Of a stretch of DNA of 20,297 nt, positions 15,601 to 20,297 are shown piece by piece. The DNA comes from CALXXL01 sp964512385 (lineage in GTDB: Bacteria; Verrucomicrobiota; Lentisphaeria; Victivallales; Victivallaceae), in contig CAZEHZ010000036.1 in NCBI GenBank assembly GCA_964512385.1, positions 1 to 20,297 of the forward strand, in the 5' to 3' direction. Position numbers and translations under genes: made by a program. Under the pieces are notes generated by a model. That model was not told the origin of the DNA and searched no databases. It was given only the letters and a program-made list of their open reading frames with translations. Position 1 is the first letter of the stretch. Every line of letters begins with the position of its first letter.

Positions 15601-16539
15601 CATGGTCAAATTACCTCGTATCATCAATCTTTGCCGGACAATCCGGACGCCGGAAGCCGGGTCAGCAGTCGGCTGGCTCGCCATTATGCTATGGACGCCG
15701 GCGCCATCTGGCCCGGTGGAGAAATGCCGGAGGCCATGCCGTTGCCGGATAATACCGACATTACCGCATATCCGGCGTTGTTCTCCACCGCCAACGGCGT
15801 TGGCCGGCAGTTGTATTTGCGGGAAGACGAGGCCAAAATGCGGCACAGCATCGGCATAATTCAACTTTTTCGGCTTCAACACGCCGAACAGATAAAATTT
15901 ATTATGAAGCATACGCGTTTTACTAATCAGGTAAGGTTGACTCTGTTTTATCATGATTTGGATAAGGAGTATGTTGCTGATTTTGCCGATTTGGCGATTG
16001 AACGCAGTTTAGGCGGCAATCTATGGCAGATTCGTTCGCCGCAAAAATTTGCTCAATGCAGTGAACAGGCAGTTGCGGATTTGGCCGAAAACGCCGCCAA
16101 TTTACTGCTTGAATTAGAGAAAATTGCCGAAAGTGTGGATAAACTTGGAGATTTATTGCATAAATTTTCCAAACGTTCCACCGACGGCATTGCCGATTTA
16201 AAAATGCAGTTGTCTTATTTATTGCGGCCGGGATTTTTACGGATTGGCGTGGCCGTGAGTAATTATCCACGATATTTGCGTGGTATGCAGTTAAGAATTG
16301 AGCGTTTAAACAGCTTTCCGGCTAAGGACGAAGCTAAATTAGAACAGATTTCTGCTTTAATTGAACGCTTTCGGGTGGCCGCGAACAGCATAGACGATTT
16401 GGATAGGCATCCGCAGTTGCAGGAGTTTTTTCTGCAGTTGGAAGAGTTGCGACTAACGTTGTTTGCGCCGGAAATAAGAACCTATCGAAAGGTTTCAATT
16501 AAAAGTGTGGAAAATTTTTGGACAGAAATAAGGATTTGA
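12655..16539 (+). CDS. hrpA: HrpA-type ATP-dependent RNA helicase (DEAH/RHA family)
   Basis: The 1294-residue protein matches the usual length of bacterial HrpA (about 1300). Walker A 'GSTGSGKT' lies at about 107-114, the Walker B/DEAH box reads DEVH at 204-207, 'SSATLDAEHF' is motif III, and 'QRRGRCGR' near 400 is motif VI. Helicase-associated and OB-fold segments follow, then the long C-terminal DUF3418-type region specific to HrpA. HrpA acts on mRNA and stalled or collided ribosomes. Two ATGs (12652, 12655) follow AAGGAG (12645-12650); the second gives better spacing. The gene starts 23 bases inside the MlaA-hydrolase gene and ends 1 base before aroE, so it is operonic. The Val in DEVH is a mild variant. 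Confidence 0.95.
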   Translation: MRPRKNSDPAPLPNINELLQQLSAVRLRDRFFLKKELNRIAEQLKKQQDCSFALAKFSEKVRIAESRSLIKAAASCKISYPEELPVSLRRTDILAAIKQNQVVIICGSTGSGKTTQLPKMLLEAGGGRFGAIGCTQPRRLAATAMARRVAGELETELGNQVGYKVRFDDKTGPNTVIKFLTDGMLLSEIASDAKLLNYDAIIIDEVHERSLNIDFLLGYLKNLLPQRPDLKVIISSATLDAEHFAEFFYHAPIITVEGRTFPVEDFYLPAADEDEELSTHIARAVEFIDELDSAGDILIFLPGEREIRDATDVLTGRRYRNTEVLPLFARLSMGEQQRIFAPGRQRRIILATNVAETSVTIPRIHYVIDSGLARISRYNAKSGIQELQIEQISQASARQRRGRCGRIADGICVYLYDEDTMKQAAEYTDPEIKRTSLAGVILQMAMLKLGNIEHFPFIDPPPGNLIREGRRTLSDIEAIDEHHHITAQGRSIAAMPIDPHLARMLLYGKKLGVGFEMTVVTANLSIPDPKERPQEKQQAADTAHTQWRDKESDFVSIINLWNFLQLNAKSKSDLRKLARRNFLNFNRLVEWKNLLDDLLSAGKEGNNIIPVPENMVIKEFSHDALHQAVLAGVPRNLGMYDAEKANYLGTAARRFLLFPGSGLAKLKPIPKWILTLNLVETSRVFARQNAVIKPEFLELVAPHLCTATYDQVEFNASSGFVYARERLVSGGLPIHMGRRVHYGKLRPAEARKVFIREALAEGKIESKHPLIKAYLQELNALKLLEDKLRRPGTVVDSEAIYEALLLKLPNSVVSTQSLEAELNKQKLLPLPREEMMMYQFTPVNFADYPDSLNIAGEKFALQYTFDCDSEADGIAVLVPKNDLNLISPAQLEYLVPGYLSEKVELMLRKLPKQKRLQIRPINDTIELYVDEVRRGKIPTDLPLAETLADFLTATFDDSFNPADFDHVEFPEFLIMKIAELDAHGQITSYHQSLPDNPDAGSRVSSRLARHYAMDAGAIWPGGEMPEAMPLPDNTDITAYPALFSTANGVGRQLYLREDEAKMRHSIGIIQLFRLQHAEQIKFIMKHTRFTNQVRLTLFYHDLDKEYVADFADLAIERSLGGNLWQIRSPQKFAQCSEQAVADLAENAANLLLELEKIAESVDKLGDLLHKFSKRSTDGIADLKMQLSYLLRPGFLRIGVAVSNYPRYLRGMQLRIERLNSFPAKDEAKLEQISALIERFRVAANSIDDLDRHPQLQEFFLQLEELRLTLFAPEIRTYRKVSIKSVENFWTEIRI

Positions 16540-16540
16540 A

Positions 16541-17374
16541 ATGAGCGAAATTAAGTATATGGTAATCGGTAATCCGGTTAAACACTCTTTATCACCGGTA
16601 ATGCAGAATGCGGCGTTTGACTTTTTTGGCAAGGGAACGCCGTACGGAGTAAGAGAACTTGCCTTGGAGGAGTTGCCGGCGTTTGCAGAATACGCTAAAG
16701 CCAATTTGCTGGGTTTTAATGTTACTGCGCCGTATAAACAGGAAATTATGAAGTACTGCCAAGTGATTCATGAAGAGGCCGAAGCCTGCAACAGCGTAAA
16801 TACTGTAAAGGTTATCGCCGGAAAATTATACGGCTACACCACCGACGGTTATGGCTTATTGGAGGCTATGCGCACCGTGTTGGACTATGAACCGGCCGGT
16901 GGAAATGTGTTGTTGCTGGGGGCCGGAGGTGCGGCACACAGCATTGCCGAAACGTTACAGCAGGACGGAATGCGGGAATTGACGGTGGCCAATCGCTCCA
17001 TGCCGGCGGCGGCGGAACTGGCGGAAAAATATCACGGTAAAGCCATTTTGTTAAGCGATTCAGAGGCGATGGATTCCGCGCTAAGTGTGGCCGATGTGGT
17101 GATTCATTGCACAACATTAGGTTTAAAAACTGGCGACCCGTCAATTCTTTCGGCATCACAACTTAGCCGTGTAAAGCGTCTGTTTGACACGATATATTTG
17201 CCCAATGCCCTGCAAGCCGCCGCCAGAGAAGCCAACGTCCGTTTAGCCTCCGGCAGTACCATGCTGTTATATCAGGGCGCGCGGGCGTTTGAAATTTGGA
17301 CCGGCCATGCGGCACCGATTATTAAAATGCAACTTGCACTGCAAAAAGCCGTGCAGGAATTAAATAAGAAGTAA
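16541..17374 (+). CDS. aroE: Shikimate dehydrogenase
   Basis: The 277-residue enzyme reduces 3-dehydroshikimate to shikimate with NADPH in the aromatic amino-acid pathway. 'HSLSPVMQN' (15-23) binds shikimate, and K66 ('NVTAPYK') with D102 ('TTDGYG') form the catalytic pair. 'GAGGAA' near 126 is the dinucleotide loop, 'ANRS' follows it, and 'GSTMLLYQGARAFEIWTG' closes the active site near the C-terminus. AAGGAT precedes the start, which lies 1 base after the hrpA stop. No other shikimate gene is present here, so its place between hrpA and the prepilin peptidase reflects operon packing rather than pathway. Confidence 0.94.
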   Translation: MSEIKYMVIGNPVKHSLSPVMQNAAFDFFGKGTPYGVRELALEELPAFAEYAKANLLGFNVTAPYKQEIMKYCQVIHEEAEACNSVNTVKVIAGKLYGYTTDGYGLLEAMRTVLDYEPAGGNVLLLGAGGAAHSIAETLQQDGMRELTVANRSMPAAAELAEKYHGKAILLSDSEAMDSALSVADVVIHCTTLGLKTGDPSILSASQLSRVKRLFDTIYLPNALQAAAREANVRLASGSTMLLYQGARAFEIWTGHAAPIIKMQLALQKAVQELNKK

Positions 17375-17380
17375 GAAAAA

Positions 17381-18214
17381 ATGGAATTGTATGCTCAACT
17401 TTTAACGCCGGAAATGCGGCCGGTATTTTTGACTGCCATGTTTATTTTCGGCAGTTGCATCGGCAGTTTTCTAAATGTCTGCATTTGGCGAATGCCGTTG
17501 AAGGAGTCGATTGTTTTTGCGCCGTCGCACTGCACCAGTTGCGGCAAGGCGATCAAATGGTATGACAATATTCCGTTGGTAAGTTATTTGGTATTAGGCG
17601 GTAAATGCCGCAGTTGCCATAAACATTACACAATGCGGTATTTTGTTATTGAACTGGTTACGGCGATAATTTTTCTGTTGCTGGCAATTTTGTGTCCGCC
17701 GGAAAATTTGAAGCTGTTGCCGATCTTTCTTACCGCCAGTTCGGTGATGATTGCGGCGGGGATGATTGATGCCGAACATGCGATAATACCGGACAAATTG
17801 AGTTATTTTCTGTTGTTTGCCGGAATTTTATATGCATCAATATTCGGTATTTTCTCGCCGTTTTCCGGGCGTCATCATGCCGGAATAGATGGTTTTGCCA
17901 CTTCAATTTTTACCGCTATAGAGGTGGCCGTTTTCTTAGGCATCTTTGCTGTAATCGGTAAAAAACTGGCTGGAGTTACCGTGCTGGGCTGGGGCGACGT
18001 TAAACTTTTATCCGCCGTCGGAGCCAGTTTAGGGTTAGTGGGTGTTTTAGCCATTACGATTATAGCAAGCATGGCCGGAGCGATTTTCGGTGTACTTCTA
18101 GCGTTGGTAAAGCATCAGAAGATGGCCAAACTGCATGTGCGTTTCGGGGCATTTATTGCGATTGCCACCATTCTTTACTGCATATTGTTCTACATAGTAG
18201 TGCCCCGTTTATAA
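17381..18214 (+). CDS. pilD: Type IV prepilin peptidase / N-methyltransferase (A24 family)
   Basis: The 277-residue inner-membrane protein cleaves the leader of type IV pilins and type II secretion pseudopilins and methylates the new N-terminus. 'GSFLNVCIWRMP' opens the methyltransferase/DiS_P_DiS domain, with two zinc-type CxxC pairs (C51/C54 and C76/C79). The catalytic aspartates are D130 ('GMIDAEHAIIPD') and D206 ('GWGDVKLL'). About eight hydrophobic helices are visible. Length is normal. It begins 6 bases after aroE and is followed by a strong terminator, so it ends the operon. No pilin or secretion genes are in the window. The symbol could equally be gspO or tapD. Confidence 0.92.
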   Translation: MELYAQLLTPEMRPVFLTAMFIFGSCIGSFLNVCIWRMPLKESIVFAPSHCTSCGKAIKWYDNIPLVSYLVLGGKCRSCHKHYTMRYFVIELVTAIIFLLLAILCPPENLKLLPIFLTASSVMIAAGMIDAEHAIIPDKLSYFLLFAGILYASIFGIFSPFSGRHHAGIDGFATSIFTAIEVAVFLGIFAVIGKKLAGVTVLGWGDVKLLSAVGASLGLVGVLAITIIASMAGAIFGVLLALVKHQKMAKLHVRFGAFIAIATILYCILFYIVVPRL

Positions 18215-18230
18215 CCGCCGCAAAACGTAA

Positions 18231-18290
18231 CCGCCCAAACTGTGAACAATTTTTTCTACACTTTTTATCACAGTTTGCGGTCTGTTTTTT
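18231..18290 (+). terminator. Intrinsic terminator of the MlaA-hydrolase to prepilin peptidase operon
   Basis: AAACTGTGA (18237-18245) and TCACAGTTT (18268-18276) pair perfectly, and CCGC/GCGG extends the stem across a 2-base bulge. TCTGTTTTTTT follows. The right arm includes the stop codon of the convergent gene at 18268. On the minus strand there is no T-run, so termination of that gene here would be weaker. Confidence 0.75.
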
Positions 18291-19119
18291 TACGCATAAA
18301 GGTTGCCGCCAGAACAAGCAGAAATATTGCAACGGTAACTGATAGAAAAATCCATGTTCGCTTGATGTTTTGAATTATTCGACCGGACATAGAGGATTCG
18401 GTACGATTTTTAAGGTCTTTTTTCGCAACATTGGTTTGAGCGTTTGCTAAGGTGGTGAACAGTTTGTCCTCCACATGGCGAGGTGTGGAAAATTCAGCCT
18501 CCGGAATTTCCGGATTAAGCTGTATTTTTATAAAACCGATATCGGAAATCAACTTTCCGTTCGTATCAAAATGTTCCCGTCTTAAAATAATTTTACTTTC
18601 TCTATCGATGGTAAAGGCTCGATTTACCGCTTTATACTTTGGCCATACAAATCCACCGATCAACTTTAATTTCTCAATATTGGCACTTGGTATCGTTACC
18701 GTAATTTTTATGCAATCTCGGTCGGCATAGGTAGTATTTTCGGCTGAAAAATCTAATAATTTCAGCTCATCAGGGTGGATTTCACGGAATAAATCATCCC
18801 ACATAAACAGCGAAGAGTTCCAGAGTATGCGAGTCGTTTTATCGCCTGACGAGGCAAAGACACCATCATTATTTTGCAACATAAATCCAGAATTGTCAAG
18901 ATATTGCAATTTTTTAAAAACGTTACCGTCCGGGTCGGCATGTCGAGTTATGGTAACGTCTTTACCATCATCCAACTTTGCGGTGGCAATATAACTGGCC
19001 ACCTCGCTTTTTTTCATGGCTTCCAACAATAACGTTTTATCTGCTTTGGCGGCAAACGACGATGCTCCCCCAAGAGATATCAGTAGAAAAATAACGACTT
19101 TTTTTAGTGTAAGCATCAT
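18268..19119 (-). CDS. Exported membrane-anchored protein, RseB/LolA-like
   Basis: The 283-residue protein has a signal peptide (MMLTLKKVVIFLLISLGGASSFA). A region of alternating beta strands follows ('SYIATAKLDDGKDVTITRHADPDG', 'KLQYLDNSGFMLQNNDG', 'AFTIDRESKIILRREHFDTNGKL'). A single C-terminal membrane helix lies at about 255-275, with a basic tail. The strand pattern, with a D-x-x-S-K-I-I-L-R-R-E-x-F-D/N-x-x-G segment, recalls the LolA/RseB fold ('outer-membrane lipoprotein-sorting' or MucB/RseB N-domain). This is a fold impression, not an identification. Two adjacent ATGs at 19119/19116 are possible. It starts 3 bases after the stop of the small protein upstream, so the two are cotranscribed. 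Confidence 0.75.
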   Translation of the reverse strand: MMLTLKKVVIFLLISLGGASSFAAKADKTLLLEAMKKSEVASYIATAKLDDGKDVTITRHADPDGNVFKKLQYLDNSGFMLQNNDGVFASSGDKTTRILWNSSLFMWDDLFREIHPDELKLLDFSAENTTYADRDCIKITVTIPSANIEKLKLIGGFVWPKYKAVNRAFTIDRESKIILRREHFDTNGKLISDIGFIKIQLNPEIPEAEFSTPRHVEDKLFTTLANAQTNVAKKDLKNRTESSMSGRIIQNIKRTWIFLSVTVAIFLLVLAATFMRKKTDRKL

Positions 19120-19122
19120 AAT

Positions 19123-19515
19123 TTATACTTCCAGTGCTTCGGTAATCATACCGTTACTGATCAAATAAAGCCCCCAGTTTTTTCCGGCTTTTACTAATTG
19201 AGGGTCTGCAACCGCCTCTACCTCAATAGGCGCAAGCGTTTCGCCATCTACTATTACATTAAAAATATATGAATTTTTGCGGTTTCCTGCCGAGGCAAAA
19301 ACGGTTACGTCAGCCGCCATATAGCCGGTTCTAATTTCATTTTTCAGCGCACTGTCCAATATAACGGAGATAGTCTCCTCGTTGGTTATCAGCACAAAGC
19401 ATAGCGCATCAGTTGCCACGGCGCCACGAGTGGCACTGTCGGCATTCGGCCATAAAACAACCGCACATAATACCAAAAGTACCGCCAGCAGGAGCAGTAA
19501 ATATTTTTTATTCAT
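19123..19515 (-). CDS. Small signal-anchored protein of unknown function
   Basis: A 130-residue protein with an N-terminal hydrophobic segment (residues 5-22, 'YLLLLLAVLLVLCAVVLW') and a short exported domain predicted to be mostly beta strands ('DALCFVLITNEETISVILDSAL', 'YIFNVIVDGETLAPIEVEA'). It has a central Cys in the exported part and no lipobox. AAGGAT about 9 bases before the ATG supports the start. I do not recognise a family. It is tightly coupled to the following RseB/LolA-like gene, which suggests a common envelope function. Confidence 0.75.
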   Translation of the reverse strand: MNKKYLLLLLAVLLVLCAVVLWPNADSATRGAVATDALCFVLITNEETISVILDSALKNEIRTGYMAADVTVFASAGNRKNSYIFNVIVDGETLAPIEVEAVADPQLVKAGKNWGLYLISNGMITEALEV

Positions 19516-19541
19516 AACATGTTATCCTTACAATATTAATG

Positions 19542-19569
19542 ATTATAAACACTATTGAGTTTTTTATAA
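19542..19569 (-). promoter_or_regulatory. Putative promoter upstream of the small signal-anchored protein gene
   Basis: On the minus strand TTATAA (19569-19564), 16 bases and a perfect TATAAT (19547-19542) lie about 30 bases before the ATG. The -35 is poor. The Sel1-repeat gene ends 97 bases upstream and no clear terminator separates it. Confidence 0.4.
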
Positions 19570-19612
19570 TTGATCAAGAACATTTTTATGTAACTCCGTG
19601 ATTAGCCGGGGA

Positions 19613-20236
19613 TTACTTTTGGTTTAACATTTCTAATGCTTTTTCGGCTTTTTCCTTCAGTGATTTTTTTATTGCTGGGTGGTCTAAACCAGGCAAAACT
19701 GCTTCATAGTAAGGTATTTGTTCGATTGCGGTTGTATACCATGTATACGCTTTTTGATAATCAACATTACAACCGGTACCGTTAAAGAATAAATCACCAT
19801 ACAACATTTGCGCCGGAGCATAGCCGGACTCGGCCGCACTTTTTATCAGCATAATTCCTTTGGCGGTATCTGCTTTTTTCAGATAATACTCACCTAATGC
19901 CGTTTGACCAACCGGATTGCCGGAATCAGCCGCTTTTTGAAACCAATAAATCGCCTTATTGACCTCCGGCAGTGTTTTTTGAGTACCAATGTAAATTATT
20001 CCCAACATAACTTGGGCATCGTCATCGCCATTTTCGGCAAAAACAGAGAGCCGGTCAATCAGTTTATTTACCTCAATGGTTTCAGACTCTTCGCCACGGC
20101 ACAACAAAGAGGCCTGCGCCATTATTTCATCATGGTCGGATTTTTTATCTTGCCCGCTACGACTTATAATTAGAATTATTGACAATAGCAGGAGTGCCGA
20201 ACAAAACAATACGATAAAAGCAGTTTTCTTTTTCAT
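19613..20236 (-). CDS. Membrane-anchored Sel1-repeat (TPR-like) protein
   Basis: The 207-residue protein has an N-terminal membrane helix (residues 5-25, 'AFIVLFCSALLLLSIILII'). About three Sel1-like repeats follow: 'DDDAQVMLGIIYIGTQ...KAIYWFQKAADSG', 'NPVGQTALGEYYLKK...KAAESG' in degenerate form, and 'YAPAQMLYGDLFFNGTG...KAYTWYTTAIEQ'. Sel1 repeats form alpha-alpha superhelices used for protein binding. Cys46 and Cys155 lie in the exported part and could be exposed. AAGGGAT precedes the ATG. The partner is unknown; the two genes downstream on the same strand are obvious candidates. Confidence 0.85.
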   Translation of the reverse strand: MKKKTAFIVLFCSALLLLSIILIISRSGQDKKSDHDEIMAQASLLCRGEESETIEVNKLIDRLSVFAENGDDDAQVMLGIIYIGTQKTLPEVNKAIYWFQKAADSGNPVGQTALGEYYLKKADTAKGIMLIKSAAESGYAPAQMLYGDLFFNGTGCNVDYQKAYTWYTTAIEQIPYYEAVLPGLDHPAIKKSLKEKAEKALEMLNQK

Positions 20237-20297
20237 CGATCCCGATCCCTTATTGTGATTGCGGCTATGATTAACATACCATTTTTCTATTTATCAG

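Overview
This 20.3 kb window looks like an ordinary chromosomal stretch from a diderm (Gram-negative) bacterium. It carries an LPS-core heptosyltransferase, an MlaA/VacJ-type outer-membrane lipid protein, several lipoproteins with clear lipoboxes and a prepilin peptidase. The gene mix and intermediate base composition would fit the Planctomycetes-Verrucomicrobia-Lentisphaerota group, perhaps a Lentisphaerota/Victivallales-like bacterium. That placement is a guess from protein character, because no marker RNA gene is present. I count 18 full-length or nearly full-length protein genes plus one gene cut by the left edge. I see no tRNA, rRNA or CRISPR array.

Layout. 1-42 (-): start of a truncated gene, possibly a Fur-like regulator. 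214-1838 (+): a lipoprotein and the heptosyltransferase waaF, overlapping by ATGA. 1858-2788 (-): an overlapping redox pair, a C_GCAxxG_C_C protein followed by a NapH-like membrane iron-sulfur protein. 2955-4214 (+): a Gfo/Idh/MocA dehydrogenase with an internal cysteine cluster. 4241-7804 (-): a MscS-type channel, argG and a DMT-family transporter, with a terminator-like hairpin just before the transporter. 7924-10091 (+): family-4 uracil-DNA glycosylase, a lipoprotein behind two good promoters, and lexA. 10120-10386: a 255-bp non-coding element with 12-bp perfect terminal inverted repeats and a 6-bp target duplication (MITE-like). It sits between lexA and the most likely lexA terminator and is followed by a second structured terminator. 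10626-18214 (+): an MlaA lipoprotein fused to an alpha/beta hydrolase, hrpA, aroE and a prepilin peptidase, all overlapping or a few bases apart, so probably one operon, closed by a strong hairpin terminator at 18231-18290. 18268-20236 (-): three exported or membrane-anchored proteins of unknown role (Sel1-repeat protein, small anchored protein, RseB/LolA-like protein).

Together the genes cover cell-envelope building and lipid traffic (waaF, MlaA-hydrolase), osmotic safety (mscS), DNA damage response and repair (udg, lexA), amino-acid synthesis (argG, aroE), RNA/ribosome maintenance (hrpA) and maturation of pilins or pseudopilins (prepilin peptidase). The least ordinary items are the MITE-like element, the MlaA-hydrolase fusion, the hairpin-controlled leader in front of the DMT gene and the uncharacterised exported trio at the right end.
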